Below, one piece after another: positions 20,676 through 29,723 of a DNA stretch of 64,000 bases. Made by a program: the position numbers and the translations under genes. How positions within the stretch are numbered: the first letter of the stretch is position 1; each line of letters starts with the position of its first letter. The notes beneath the pieces were generated by a model that was given only the letters and a program-made list of their open reading frames with translations, had not been told where the DNA came from and did not search any database. Origin of the DNA: Xanthomonas campestris pv. badrii (GTDB lineage Bacteria; Pseudomonadota; Gammaproteobacteria; Xanthomonadales; Xanthomonadaceae); contig NZ_CP051651.1 in assembly GCF_012848175.1 (NCBI RefSeq), forward strand, positions 1 to 64,000, in the 5' to 3' direction.

Positions 20676-22838
20676 ATGGCCACTCGCAAGTTCACCCAGC
20701 GCTCGCGCATCCGCGAAGGCCGTCCCAACCCGCTCGGCGCCACCTGGGATGGGTTAGGCGTCAACTTTGCGTTGTATTCGCGCAATGCCACGCGGGTGGA
20801 GCTGTGCCTGTTCGATGAGCGCGGCCGCGAGCAGGAACGCATCGCACTGCCCGAATACACCGACGAGGTCTGGCACGGCTACCTGCCCGACGCGCGTCCC
20901 GGCCAGCTGTACGGCTACCGCGTGCATGGCCCCTATGCGCCCGATGCCGGCCACCGTTTCAACCACAATAAATTGCTGCTGGACCCGTATGCCAAGCAGA
21001 TCGTCGGCGAGCTCAAATGGGCGCCGCACCTGTTCGGTTATACCATTGGCCATCGCGACAAGGACCTGAGTTTCGACCGACGCGACAGCGCTGCATTCAT
21101 GCCCAAGTCCGCGGTGATCGACCCGGCGTTCACCTGGGGCCAGGATCGCCCGCCGCAGACGCCGTGGAACCGCACGGTGATCTACGAGGCGCACGTGCGT
21201 GGCCTGAGCATGCTGCACCCGGCGGTGCCGCCGGAAGAGCGCGGCACGTTCTCGGCGCTGAAGACCGACGAATTGATCGACCACATCAGCTCGCTCGGCG
21301 TCACCGCGGTGGAATTGCTCCCGGTTCATGCCTTCGTCGACGATCAATATCTGCTGGAAAAAGGCCTGCGCAATTACTGGGGCTACAACACCCTGGGCTT
21401 CTTCGCCCCGCAGGGGCGCTACATGTCCACGCGCACGGTGGCCGAATTCAAGCAGATGGTGGCGCGGCTGCACCATGCCGGGCTGGAAGTGCTGCTGGAC
21501 GTGGTCTACAACCACACCGCCGAAGGCAACGAGCTCGGGCCCACGCTCTCGTTCAAGGGCATCGACAACGCCAGCTATTACCGCCTGGCCGACGACCGCC
21601 GGTTCTACATCAACGACACCGGCACCGGAAACACCTTCGACCTGACCAACGTCGGCGCGCTGCGCATGGTGATGGACTCGTTGCGCTACTGGGTGCAGGA
21701 AATGCACGTGGACGGCTTCCGCTTCGATCTGGCCAGCATTCTCGGGCGCGAACGCTATGGCTTCGATCCGTCGGGCAGCTTCCTGGATGCGGTGCGGCAG
21801 GATCCGGTGCTGAGCCAGACCAAGCTGATCGCCGAGCCGTGGGACATTGGCCCCGGTGGCTATCAGGTCGGCAATTTCCCGCCCGGCTGGGTGGAATGGA
21901 ACGACAAGTTCCGCGACAACGTGCGTGCGTTCTGGCGTGGCGATGGCGGGCAGCTGGCGGAACTTGCCACGCGCCTCACCGGCTCGGCCGATCTGTTCAA
22001 CCACAGCGGCCGCCGGCCCACCGCATCGGTCAACTTCGTCACTGCCCACGACGGCTTCACCCTGCGCGATCTGGTCAGTTACGAAGGCAAGCACAACATG
22101 GCCAACGGCGAGGACGGCCGTGACGGCAGCGACCACAATATCTCCGCCAATTACGGGGTGGAAGGCGATACCAACGACCCGGCGATCAGGCAGCTGCGCC
22201 GCCAGCAGATGCGTAACCTGCTGGCCACCTTGCTGCTGTCGCAGGGCACGCCGATGCTGCTGGCCGGCGATGAATTCGGCCACAGCCAGAACGGCAACAA
22301 CAACGCCTACTGCCAGGACAATGAGCTGACCTGGATCGACTGGACCGCTGCCACCAAGGCTGCCGCTGCCGACCAGGCCGCGTTCGTGCGGCGGCTGATC
22401 CGTATCCGTCAGCGTTACCCCTTGCTGCACCGCGCGCGTTTCTTCGACGGCAAGTTCGACGACGCGCTCGGCCTGAAGGATCTCACCTGGCTGGCGCCCA
22501 ACGGTGTGGAGATGGACGAAGCCGCCTGGCACGACCCGGAAGCACGCGCGCTGATGCTGCGCCTGGATGGCCGCTCGCCGACCACCGGCCTGCGCGAGAT
22601 CGCCGCCAACGTCACCTTGCTGATGCTGATCAACGCCGCGTCCACCAGCGTGTCGTTCATTCTGCCGGCGATGCATGACGAGCATTGGCGCGTGCTGGTC
22701 GACACCGCACGCCACGGCGGGCGCGTGGTCGCTGGCGGCAGCGAGTGGAAGGCGCCGGCGCATTCGCTGACGTTGCTGGCGGTGGAGCGCGACCGCATCG
22801 CCAGCAGTGCGCGCATCGTGTCCGAAGGGGCGCGCTGA
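20676..22838 (+). CDS. glgX: Glycogen debranching enzyme (isoamylase-type, GH13)
   Basis: 720 residues, with a clear AAGGAG ribosome binding site before the ATG. A CBM48 domain (NPLGATWDGLGVNFALYSR) leads into a GH13 barrel: VVYNHTAEGNE, GFRFDLAS with Asp351, IAEPWDIGPGGYQVG with Glu387, FVTAHDGFTL, and NGNNNAYCQDNE typical of GlgX. It hydrolyses alpha-1,6 branches of glycogen, releasing chains for MalQ and TreY. 105 bp separate it from the DUF2934 gene, so it may have its own promoter. Confidence 0.95.
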   Translation: MATRKFTQRSRIREGRPNPLGATWDGLGVNFALYSRNATRVELCLFDERGREQERIALPEYTDEVWHGYLPDARPGQLYGYRVHGPYAPDAGHRFNHNKLLLDPYAKQIVGELKWAPHLFGYTIGHRDKDLSFDRRDSAAFMPKSAVIDPAFTWGQDRPPQTPWNRTVIYEAHVRGLSMLHPAVPPEERGTFSALKTDELIDHISSLGVTAVELLPVHAFVDDQYLLEKGLRNYWGYNTLGFFAPQGRYMSTRTVAEFKQMVARLHHAGLEVLLDVVYNHTAEGNELGPTLSFKGIDNASYYRLADDRRFYINDTGTGNTFDLTNVGALRMVMDSLRYWVQEMHVDGFRFDLASILGRERYGFDPSGSFLDAVRQDPVLSQTKLIAEPWDIGPGGYQVGNFPPGWVEWNDKFRDNVRAFWRGDGGQLAELATRLTGSADLFNHSGRRPTASVNFVTAHDGFTLRDLVSYEGKHNMANGEDGRDGSDHNISANYGVEGDTNDPAIRQLRRQQMRNLLATLLLSQGTPMLLAGDEFGHSQNGNNNAYCQDNELTWIDWTAATKAAAADQAAFVRRLIRIRQRYPLLHRARFFDGKFDDALGLKDLTWLAPNGVEMDEAAWHDPEARALMLRLDGRSPTTGLREIAANVTLLMLINAASTSVSFILPAMHDEHWRVLVDTARHGGRVVAGGSEWKAPAHSLTLLAVERDRIASSARIVSEGAR

Positions 22839-22854
22839 TGGCGAGGATGGCCTG

Positions 22855-23487
22855 ATGGACGTATTGCTGGCAGGCGCCACCGGGTTGGTCGGCAGGCAGG
22901 TGTTGCAGCAGTTGCTGGCCGATGCGCGCTGCACTGGCGTGGTGGCGGTGACGCGTCGGCCGCTGACGCAGATCCATCCCAAGCTGCGCAACCAGGTGAT
23001 CGATTTCGAGCGCCTGTCCAGCTGGACTGCACCGCGCATGGAAGCGGCCATCTGCGCGCTGGGCAGCACCATGAAACAGGCCGGCTCGCGCGAGGCCTTC
23101 TATCGCATCGATCACGACTACCCGATGGCGCTGGCGCGCGCCGCCTGCGCGCAGGGCACCTCGGTGTTCGTGCTGAACTCGGCGGCTGGCGCCGACGCGC
23201 GCTCGCGCATCTTCTACAACCGGGTCAAGGGCGAGCTGGAACGCGATCTGCGCGAGGTCGGTTTTCCCTCGCTCACCTTCGTACGCCCGGGCCTGATCGG
23301 TGGCGAACGCGAGGAACGCCGCAGCGGCGAACAGCTCGGCAGCCTGGTGCTGGGTGCACTGGGCCCGATCCTGCCGCGCCGGTTCCGCATCAACCCGGCC
23401 GAACGGATTGCCGCGGCGATGGTAAGCGCAGCGTTGGCACCGGCGCGTGGGGAGCACAGCGTCGAGGCGGCGGAGCTGGTTGGCTGA
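22855..23487 (+). CDS. NAD(P)H-binding Rossmann-fold protein (HTATIP2/YbjT-like)
   Basis: 210 residues. The start at 22855 (MDVLLAGATGLVG) has GAGGATGG upstream; the frame upstream overlaps glgX. The nucleotide loop GATGLVGRQ is at about 7-15. FYNRVKGELERDL and FVRPGLIGG match atypical short-chain reductases of the NmrA/HTATIP2 type. An oxidoreductase or redox-sensing function is likely but the substrate is unknown. It follows glgX by 16 bp and may be co-transcribed with it. Confidence 0.85.
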   Translation: MDVLLAGATGLVGRQVLQQLLADARCTGVVAVTRRPLTQIHPKLRNQVIDFERLSSWTAPRMEAAICALGSTMKQAGSREAFYRIDHDYPMALARAACAQGTSVFVLNSAAGADARSRIFYNRVKGELERDLREVGFPSLTFVRPGLIGGEREERRSGEQLGSLVLGALGPILPRRFRINPAERIAAAMVSAALAPARGEHSVEAAELVG

Positions 23488-23536
23488 CCAACGCCCTGCG
23501 CATGCTCGCCGGGCGAGGGATGGAAGGGTGAGGGTC

Positions 23537-23610
23537 TTGGTAGGAGCGCGCCCGAGCGCGATGAGGCCTCACTGGTAATGCCGCGTCGCGCTCTGGCGCG
23601 CTCCTACCAA
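23537..23610. repeat. REP/GTAG-type inverted repeat
   Basis: Two perfect 16-bp arms, TTGGTAGGAGCGCGCC (23537-23552) and its complement (23595-23610), with a 42-bp middle that itself holds the GAGCGCGATGAGG and GCCGCGTCGCGCTC half-elements. The arms contain the GTAG tetranucleotide typical of xanthomonad REP elements. It lies between convergent genes, so it could also stop transcription. Confidence 0.8.
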
Positions 23611-23648
23611 TGTGAGGGCAGCAGCATCTTCGCTGGTACGGCACTTGC

Positions 23649-24407
23649 TCATGCGCCCAGCGACTGCCCACCATCCACCGCCAGCACCTGCCCGGTGATC
23701 CAGCGCGCCTGCGGCGAGGCCAGGAACAATACGGCGTCGGCGACGTGCTGCACCTGCCCGAAACCGCCGAACGGAATGTTGTCGCGGATGCGTGCGTACA
23801 GTTCCGGCTCTTCGCGCCTGCGCTGGTCCCATAGCCCGTCGGGAAACTCGATCGAGCCCGGTGCGATGGCATTGACGCGGATGCGTTCGCGCGCCAGCTC
23901 GGCGGCCAGGGTGGTGGTGTAGTAATTGAGCGCGGCCTTGGCGGTGGAGTAGGCAATCGCGCGCGGCGTCGGGCGCTGCGCGTTGATCGAGCTGATATTG
24001 AGGATCACCGCCTCCGCGCTGCGGCGCAGATGGGGCAGTGCCGCGCGGTTGCAGCGTACGGCCGCCATCAGGTCGATCTCCAGGCCGGCCTGCCAACTGG
24101 CATCGTCCGTGCCGTGACCGTAGCCGGAGGCATTGTTGACGACCACATCCAGGCCACCCAATGCCTGCGCGGCGGCCTGCACGTAGTGCTCGATCTGTGC
24201 CGCGTCGGCCAGGTCGCAGGGCAGGGTATGCACCGGCGTCCCCAATGCGGCCAGCGTCTGCGCTGCCTGTGCCAGGCCTTCGGGGTTGCGCGCACAGATC
24301 GATACCTGCGCGCCATTGCGCACGAATGCGTCGGCGATCGCCAGGCCAATGCCGCGGCTGCCGCCGGCGATCAGGACACGTTGCGGGCGAACAGCGGGAT
24401 TGGACAT
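23649..24407 (-). CDS. Short-chain dehydrogenase/reductase (classical SDR)
   Basis: 252 residues from MSNPAVRPQ (24407). Classical SDR motifs: VLIAGGSRGIGLA (cofactor loop, about 9-21), VVNNASGYG, NISSINAQ with the catalytic Ser, YSTAK catalytic pair near 160, and a C-terminal ITGQVLAVDGGQSLGA. An NAD(P)H-dependent oxidoreductase with unknown substrate. Longer starts upstream lack family sequence. It is convergent with the NAD(P)-binding gene. Confidence 0.9.
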   Translation of the reverse strand: MSNPAVRPQRVLIAGGSRGIGLAIADAFVRNGAQVSICARNPEGLAQAAQTLAALGTPVHTLPCDLADAAQIEHYVQAAAQALGGLDVVVNNASGYGHGTDDASWQAGLEIDLMAAVRCNRAALPHLRRSAEAVILNISSINAQRPTPRAIAYSTAKAALNYYTTTLAAELARERIRVNAIAPGSIEFPDGLWDQRRREEPELYARIRDNIPFGGFGQVQHVADAVLFLASPQARWITGQVLAVDGGQSLGA

Positions 24408-24780
24408 ACGGGCGCTCGGTCTGCAAACCTGCATTATCGGACAGCCAGGCGAGGCGGTCGCCACCTGTATGCTCAGCCAGCAAGGGCAACGACGCTCGCC
24501 CGTCCTTCAGGCTGCGCAAGCCGGTACGCCACAACAGACGGGGGTGCCGTTGCGCAGCGCCACGCCAAACAGCCGCATGCAGCCCCGGCCAACGCCACCG
24601 CGTGCAGCGGCGACCGCTGTCATCTCATTGCCATGTGCGCCATCGGCTGCTTGTCCCGCAAGCCTCATCACCGCTGGCGATCAGTTCATGCCTTTCTGGC
24701 TGCTCGTCGCTAACCAAACGTTTACACACCAGCGGCGCGCTGCGGGCACAACGTGCGGGTCATTCAGTGGGGAGTTGAAT
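24408..24780. other. Intergenic region between divergent SDR and FAD-protein genes
   Basis: 373 bp with no supported gene. It must carry promoters for both flanking genes. No clear palindrome or sigma-70 pair was identified. A good Shine-Dalgarno (GGGGAG) just before 24781 belongs to the downstream gene. Confidence 0.4.
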
Positions 24781-26190
24781 ATGGAGACCCATATCACCGT
24801 CATCGGTGCAGGCTTCTGCGGCACCGCGCTGGTCCGTGCACTGGCGCAGACGGCCGACGCACAGGTGCGCATCACGCTGGTCGGCGTGGCCGATACCTTC
24901 GGCAGCGGCATTGCGTATGGTGCCGCGCGACCGGAGCACCTGCTCAATGTGCGCGCCAAGGATCTGGGCATCGATGCCCAGGCGCCGGGTGCGTTTGCCG
25001 ACACGCTGCATCTGGGCGACAGCGGGCGGTTGGAATTCCTGCCGCGGCTGGCCTATGGCGACTATCTGCGCAGCGAACTGGATGCGGCAGTGAGCAGCGC
25101 GCAGGCCTCGATCGTGCGGCTGTCGCAGGAGGCGGTGGCGGTGGAGCGGGTGCGCAAGGGGTTTCGCGTCTTCCTGGCCAATGGCGATGCCTTCCACAGC
25201 GACCGCGTGGTGCTGGCGGTGGGTGGGCTGCAGCCGCAGGCGCTGGCCGGTATCGGCCCACGCCTGAGCGTGCATCCGCGCTATATCGGCTGGCCGTGGC
25301 AGGGCGATGCGCTGGCGCGGCTGTCGCCGGATGACGATGTGCTGATCGTCGGCGCGGGCCTGACCATGGTCGATGTGGCGCTGACCCTGCACGCACGCGG
25401 GCACAAGGGGCGGCTGCTGGCGATCTCGCGGCGCGGGCTCGCGCCGCAGGCGCATCTGCGCCAGCCCGGCGCACCGCTGGAGTTGCCGCCGCATCTGCAA
25501 CGCGCGCTCAAGGACGCCGACCTGCGCGGCCTGTTGCGCGGTGTGCGCCAACTCAGCGCGGTGGTGGACGACTGGCGGCGCGTGGTGGATGCGCTGCGCC
25601 CGCATCTGCAGCCGCTGTGGCAGCGCCTGGAACTGCCGCAGCGTGCGCGCTTCCTGCGCCATCTGCGCCCGTACTGGGAAGTGGTGCGGCATCGGGTGGC
25701 GCCGGGCGCGGCGGAGCAACTGGCGCAATTGCAGGCCGGCGGCCAGCTGCAGGTTGTCGCTGCGCGGCTGCTGCGTGCGCGCTGGGTTCCCGATGGCGTG
25801 GAAGCGGTGATCCGCGCGCGCGGTGCGGCCGATGCACAGACGTTGCGGTTCGACACGGTTGTTCGCGCCACCGGCCTGGATACCGATATCGACCGGACCA
25901 GCGACCCATTGATCGCCGGCATGCGCGAAGCCGGCCTGCTGCGCGCCGACCCACTGGGGCTGGGCGTGGATACCGATGCGCAACTGCGCGTGCGCGATGG
26001 CACCGGGCAGATCGTGCCGGGGCTGTACTGCGTGGGGCCGCTGCTGCGTGGGCGTTATTGGGAAATCACCGCCGTTCCCGAGTTGCGCGTGGCCGCGCGC
26101 GCCCTGGCCGACCGCCTGCTGCTAGGCGCCACGCCGGCGTTACAGCCAGCACCCGGGCAGCTGCCGCGCGAGGTCAACGCACGGTTGTAG
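24781..26190 (+). CDS. FAD/NAD(P)-binding protein (FAD-NAD(P)-binding superfamily, YdhS-like)
   Basis: 469 residues, with GGGGAG before the ATG. The N-terminal dinucleotide fold is ITVIGAGFCGTALVRAL (about 4-20). A second fold, DDDVLIVGAGLTMVDVAL, is near residues 180-200. FGSGIAYGAARPEHLLNVRA is characteristic of the FAD-NAD(P) family around YdhS. TVVRATGLDTD and GLYCVGPLLRGRYWEITAVPE close the protein. Probable flavin oxidoreductase, soluble; substrate unknown. Confidence 0.88.
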   Translation: METHITVIGAGFCGTALVRALAQTADAQVRITLVGVADTFGSGIAYGAARPEHLLNVRAKDLGIDAQAPGAFADTLHLGDSGRLEFLPRLAYGDYLRSELDAAVSSAQASIVRLSQEAVAVERVRKGFRVFLANGDAFHSDRVVLAVGGLQPQALAGIGPRLSVHPRYIGWPWQGDALARLSPDDDVLIVGAGLTMVDVALTLHARGHKGRLLAISRRGLAPQAHLRQPGAPLELPPHLQRALKDADLRGLLRGVRQLSAVVDDWRRVVDALRPHLQPLWQRLELPQRARFLRHLRPYWEVVRHRVAPGAAEQLAQLQAGGQLQVVAARLLRARWVPDGVEAVIRARGAADAQTLRFDTVVRATGLDTDIDRTSDPLIAGMREAGLLRADPLGLGVDTDAQLRVRDGTGQIVPGLYCVGPLLRGRYWEITAVPELRVAARALADRLLLGATPALQPAPGQLPREVNARL

Positions 26191-26595
26191 GCCGGCGGTG
26201 TTTGGCATTGTTCTGGGCGCGTCGGTGAGTGGTTCGCATGCCTGCATGCGAGAGGGTATGCGCGAGCCCACGGTCTGTGTTGCCGTGGCCAGAACTGCGA
26301 TGTGGTGATCATCACTTCGTCCGGCGCGTGTTCGCCGATCTGGTGTGGCGTGACTGCGTCAGTGAGCCTGCATATCGGCGTGCATGCATGCCGATGCGCA
26401 GCGAGTGTAGAACGGCTCTGTGCGCGTGGCATATGCAGAACTGTGCATCAGAGCACGCGCTTTGCCGAACAGCGCAAACATGCGGCGCGATGCGTAGTGC
26501 AGCGCGCATCCTCGGGCAGGACTGGGTCATGGTGATCGCCCCGGACGATCCGATGTCCAGGGTGCCCGATTCCCTCCCTCTGCCTGGAGTTCGCC
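26191..26595. other. Intergenic region upstream of the VirK-like gene
   Basis: 405 bp without a supported gene; the overlapping frames are Cys/Arg-rich and unlike proteins. Base composition is a little less G+C-rich than the flanks. No clear terminator or operator was found. Confidence 0.35.
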
Positions 26596-27027
26596 ATGCC
26601 CCGTCTTGCTCCCGCTGTCCTTGCCGCTGCGCTCAGTGCCTGTGCCGTGCCTGCGATGGCCAGCGCATCGCTCAATTCGCGTGCCGATGTCATCGCCGCA
26701 CTGGAAGCCGGCTACGACGTCAGCCTGACCACCGATCTCAGTCGCTGCACGCCCGAACAGGGCACGCCGGCCAGCCAGACCCGCGGCGGCCGCCATATCG
26801 ATGCCTACCGCATCACCGAAGACGGCACGACCGCGTTCTCCGGCTCGCATTTCACCGTGGCCAACGACGGCAAGCCGATCCAGCAATTCATGCGCTACCA
26901 ACTGCGCCCGGATGGCAGCGTGCGCTTCACCACCTACATGTACGACCTGCCGGCACTGCAGCAGCGCGGACCGATGCTGGCGTATCAATGCGCGATCAAT
27001 CAGGGCATCCGTTTCCATGCCGATTGA
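26596..27027 (+). CDS. VirK-like small secreted protein
   Basis: 143 residues with a signal peptide (MPRLAPAVLAAALSACAVPAMASA, cleavage near 24). The mature part (SLNSRADVIAALEAGYDVSLTTDLSRC, GGRHIDAYRITEDGTTAFSGSHFTV, IQQFMRYQLRPDGSVRFTTYMYDL) fits the VirK protein family, with two Cys (DLSRC and YQC) able to form a disulfide. Members are periplasmic or secreted, linked to virulence by regulation and name, with no known biochemical activity. TGGAG precedes the ATG. Confidence 0.8.
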   Translation: MPRLAPAVLAAALSACAVPAMASASLNSRADVIAALEAGYDVSLTTDLSRCTPEQGTPASQTRGGRHIDAYRITEDGTTAFSGSHFTVANDGKPIQQFMRYQLRPDGSVRFTTYMYDLPALQQRGPMLAYQCAINQGIRFHAD

Positions 27028-27193
27028 GTGCGGTCAAGGCGCGACGCGCTACATGTGTTGGACGCTCGGAGGTGTGCGTCGAAGCGGCACGCCTCGACGT
27101 CATACGTTCGGACTTGCGATGGTGTAGCGCAACGTGGCGTTGCGACGCCCGTGAGGGAGTAACACGCTGCGCAGGCACTCGAGGCTGCGCACG

Positions 27194-27261
27194 TACCCTC
27201 ATCCGCCCCTGCGGGACACCTTCCCCTCCATGAAGGAGGGGAAGGTGTCCCGACCGGAGAA
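27194..27261. repeat. Palindromic repeat, CCCTCATCC-leader type (variant)
   Basis: Starts TACCCTCATCCGCCCC, followed by GGACACCTTCCCCTCC and its complement GGAGGGGAAGGTGTCC around ATGAA: a 16-bp perfect stem (27222-27258). Leader plus hairpin is the same plan as the copies at 48421, 51030 and 51339. Confidence 0.7.
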
Positions 27262-27331
27262 GGGATATCTCCTCACGGTGCGGGGATAGAGGGATGTCTG
27301 TCCACTGTGCGGGAGTAGCGCGCGCAGCCTT

Positions 27332-27371
27332 AGCCCCTCTCCTGCGGGAGAGGGGTTGGGGTGAGGGTACG
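27332..27371. repeat. Palindromic repeat, GTACCCTCACCCCAA-leader type
   Basis: GCCCCTCTCC-tgc-GGGAGAGGGG hairpin followed by TTGGGGTGAGGGTAC. It is almost identical to the left terminal repeat of the DUF559 cassette at 53324-53369, but no DUF559 gene is nearby. Confidence 0.75.
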
Positions 27372-27481
27372 CGGCGCAGCCACGCGTGGGGTATGGTCAG
27401 CAGATACAGACGCATGCAAGCACCACCTGCACAAACGCTGGCGATCGGCTGCGTTGTACGTCATGGCGTCAGCAGCTGGTG

Positions 27482-28939
27482 CTACTGCACCGCCACCGCT
27501 TCATCTCTGGTCTGCCAACCGCCACCCAAGGCCTTGAACGTCGCCACCGCACTGCGCGCAGCTTCCGTGCGTGCCTGCACCTGCGCATCGGAGGCACGCA
27601 GGAGGTTGTCGTCGGCGTTCAGCACTTCGATCAGGCTGACCGTGCCTTTCTCATAGGCCAGTGCCGAGGCGCCGCGCGCCTTGCCCAGGGCGTCCACGCC
27701 CTGCGACAGCACGCTGGCCTGCTGCTCGCGTTTGACCAGCGCGACGAAAGCATTTTCGACATCTTCGGTGGCGCGCAGCACCGCCAGCCGGTAGGCCGCC
27801 AATTGCTCGGCTTCCTGACCTTTGGCCTGGGCGATCTGCGCGTTGATGCGGCCGAAATCGAATAGCCGCCAGCGCAGCCCCAGCACGCCGGACGCCTGGG
27901 CGGCATCGCCGGTGAACAGATTGGCGCCGGAGATGGCGGTGGCGCTGCCAAGCAAGCCGCTCAGCGAGAATTTGGGGTAGTACTCGGCCATCGCCACGCC
28001 GATGCGTGCGTTGGACGCAGCCAGCCGGCGTTCGGCCACGATCAGGTCGGGACGGCGGCGCAGCAGGTCGGCCGGCGCGCCGCTGTCGGCGATCTGCGGC
28101 GCCAGCGGGATGGGTTTGCTCGCCGCCAACTCGGCATGGTGGGTGCCGGGCACGACGCCCAGCATCACATCGAGCGCGTTCATCGCTGCGACCAGGCCGG
28201 CTTCCAGACCCGGCACCGTGGCCTGCGCCTGGGCCAGCGCGCCGCGGGCCTGCTGCAGCTGCAGGTCTGCCGCCAGGCCCTTGTCGTGCAGCAGCGTCAC
28301 CATCGATACAAGACCCTGCTGGGTGGCGACCTGGCGGCGGGCCACGTCCAGGCGCGCCTGCAGGCCACGGATGCTGATGTAGATGTCGGCGGTCTGCGCG
28401 GCCACTGCCAGGCGGGTGGCCGCCGCACCGGCTTCGCTGGCCTGGTAGTCGGCCAATGCGGCCTGGCGCCCGCGACGCAGGCCGCCGAATAGGTCCAGCT
28501 CCCAGCTGGCGCCCAGGTTGGCCTCGTAGATGCTGGCGTAGCGATCGAAGGTGGGAAGGCTGTTCAGCACCTGGCCCAGCGGCGTCTCCAGCGACTGGTA
28601 GGCGCGCGTGGCGCTGCCGTTGATGTTGCCCGAAGGCAGCAACGCGGCGGTGGCGGCACTCAGCCCGGCGCGCGCCTGGGTCACCCGCGCGGTGGCCTGG
28701 GCCAGATCCAGGTTCTGCGCCAGCGCGGCGGTGACGTAGCGGCTCAGGTCCGGGTCGTTGAAGCCGGCCCACCAAGTGGCCAGATCGGCCTGGGCACTGG
28801 CCTGGCGTTCAGCCAGGGCGGCCTGACCGAGATAGTGCTCGGGCAGGGGCGCGTCCGGGCGCACGTAGTTGGGGCCAACCGCACAGCCTGCGGCGAGGCT
28901 GGCGGCGATAAGCGCGGCAAGGGTGCGGAGTGGCGGCAT
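27482..28939 (-). CDS. Outer-membrane efflux lipoprotein (NodT/OprM family)
   Basis: 485 residues from MPPLRTLAAL (28939). A lipoprotein signal ends in LAAGC near residue 17, then AVGPNYVRPDAPLP, the usual NodT/OprM N-terminus. Two OEP repeats follow with long helical segments (for example AQARAGLSAATAALLP and DLLRRRPDLIVAERRLAASNARIGVA, the latter a family signature). It forms the outer-membrane channel of a tripartite pump. It is divergent from tetR, and a 24-bp operator-like site lies 28 bp upstream of its start, so it is probably regulated with the adaptor and pump genes on the other side of tetR. Confidence 0.93.
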   Translation of the reverse strand: MPPLRTLAALIAASLAAGCAVGPNYVRPDAPLPEHYLGQAALAERQASAQADLATWWAGFNDPDLSRYVTAALAQNLDLAQATARVTQARAGLSAATAALLPSGNINGSATRAYQSLETPLGQVLNSLPTFDRYASIYEANLGASWELDLFGGLRRGRQAALADYQASEAGAAATRLAVAAQTADIYISIRGLQARLDVARRQVATQQGLVSMVTLLHDKGLAADLQLQQARGALAQAQATVPGLEAGLVAAMNALDVMLGVVPGTHHAELAASKPIPLAPQIADSGAPADLLRRRPDLIVAERRLAASNARIGVAMAEYYPKFSLSGLLGSATAISGANLFTGDAAQASGVLGLRWRLFDFGRINAQIAQAKGQEAEQLAAYRLAVLRATEDVENAFVALVKREQQASVLSQGVDALGKARGASALAYEKGTVSLIEVLNADDNLLRASDAQVQARTEAARSAVATFKALGGGWQTRDEAVAVQ

Positions 28940-28966
28940 GACGGGACCAGAGTGGCAAGGCGGTGA

Positions 28967-28990
28967 GTGACTGTAATACGAAATGGTCAC
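28967..28990. promoter_or_regulatory. Operator-like site 1, GTGAC-N14-GTCAC
   Basis: 24 bp: GTGACT...TGGTCAC in the 88-bp spacer between the outer-membrane factor gene and tetR. It shares its arms, their 14-bp spacing, and flanking bases with site 2 at 29656-29679. Likely bound by the TetR protein encoded between the two sites. Confidence 0.65.
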
Positions 28991-29027
28991 TTTTGTAAGT
29001 CGGGAGCGACAGCGCTAAGCTGTCGAA

Positions 29028-29645
29028 ATGAACAAAGCATCCAGCTACCCCATTTCAGGCCGGGGCCCGGCCGATCACGACGTGCGCGACCAGATCGTCG
29101 TTGCCGCCACCGACCATTTCAGCCGCTACGGCTATGAAAAGACGTCGGTCTCGGATCTGGCCAAGGCGATCGGGTTCTCCAAGGCCTATATCTACAAGTT
29201 TTTCGAGTCCAAGCAGGCCATCGGCGAATCGATCTGCACCAACTGCATGCGCCAGATCGAGACCGAGGTCCGCGCCGCCCTGGACGACACCGAGCTGCCG
29301 CCGGAGAAAATCCGTCGGCTTTTCAAGGTGACGACCGAAGCCAGCCTGCGGCTGTGCTTCCAGGACCGCAAGCTCTATGAGATTGCGGCATCAGCCGCCA
29401 TCGAGCGCTGGCAATCGGTCCTGGCCTATGAGGTCCGCATGCAGAAGCTGGTCCACGATGTGCTGCAACAAGGCCGCCAGACCGGCGATTTCGAGCGCAA
29501 GACACCCTTGGACGAAGCTGCCCAGGCGGTCTACGCGGTGCTGCGCCCGTACATGAATCCGGCGATGCTCCAGTACAGCCTGGAGCAGGTCGAAGAGATG
29601 CCTGCGCTGCTGTCGGGCCTGGTGTTGCGCAGCCTCTCGCCATAA
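29028..29645 (+). CDS. TetR/AcrR-family transcriptional regulator
   Basis: 205 residues. The N-terminal TetR helix-turn-helix is clear: DQIVVAATDHFSRYGYEKTSVSDLAKAIG then FSKAYIYKFFESKQAI (about residues 22-68). The C-terminal ligand domain is helical and variable, with two Cys in the linker (SICTNC). It is flanked by two copies of the same 24-bp palindromic site, one controlling the divergent outer-membrane gene and itself, the other in front of the adaptor-pump operon. It therefore most likely represses the whole efflux system and releases on ligand binding; the ligand is unknown. Confidence 0.92.
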   Translation: MNKASSYPISGRGPADHDVRDQIVVAATDHFSRYGYEKTSVSDLAKAIGFSKAYIYKFFESKQAIGESICTNCMRQIETEVRAALDDTELPPEKIRRLFKVTTEASLRLCFQDRKLYEIAASAAIERWQSVLAYEVRMQKLVHDVLQQGRQTGDFERKTPLDEAAQAVYAVLRPYMNPAMLQYSLEQVEEMPALLSGLVLRSLSP

Positions 29646-29655
29646 AAAGTTGGTT

Positions 29656-29679
29656 GTGACTATTGACGTATTTGGTCAC
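29656..29679. promoter_or_regulatory. Operator-like site 2, TTGTGAC-N14-GTCACAA
   Basis: Seven-base perfect arms when extended by two bases each side. It covers a possible -35 box TTGACG (29663-29668) with CAGGAT 17 bp downstream, so a bound regulator would block the adaptor-pump promoter. Located 11 bp after tetR and 45 bp before the adaptor ATG. Confidence 0.65.
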
Positions 29680-29723
29680 AAGTCCCAGGATGCGAGCCTT
29701 CACCAGATCGCTCCGGGATTCCC

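Larger units (their letters stand above)
27028..27481. other. Intergenic region with palindromic repeats
   Basis: 454 bp between convergent genes without a supported CDS. It contains two copies of the dispersed leader-plus-palindrome family (see 27194-27261 and 27332-27371). Confidence 0.6.
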
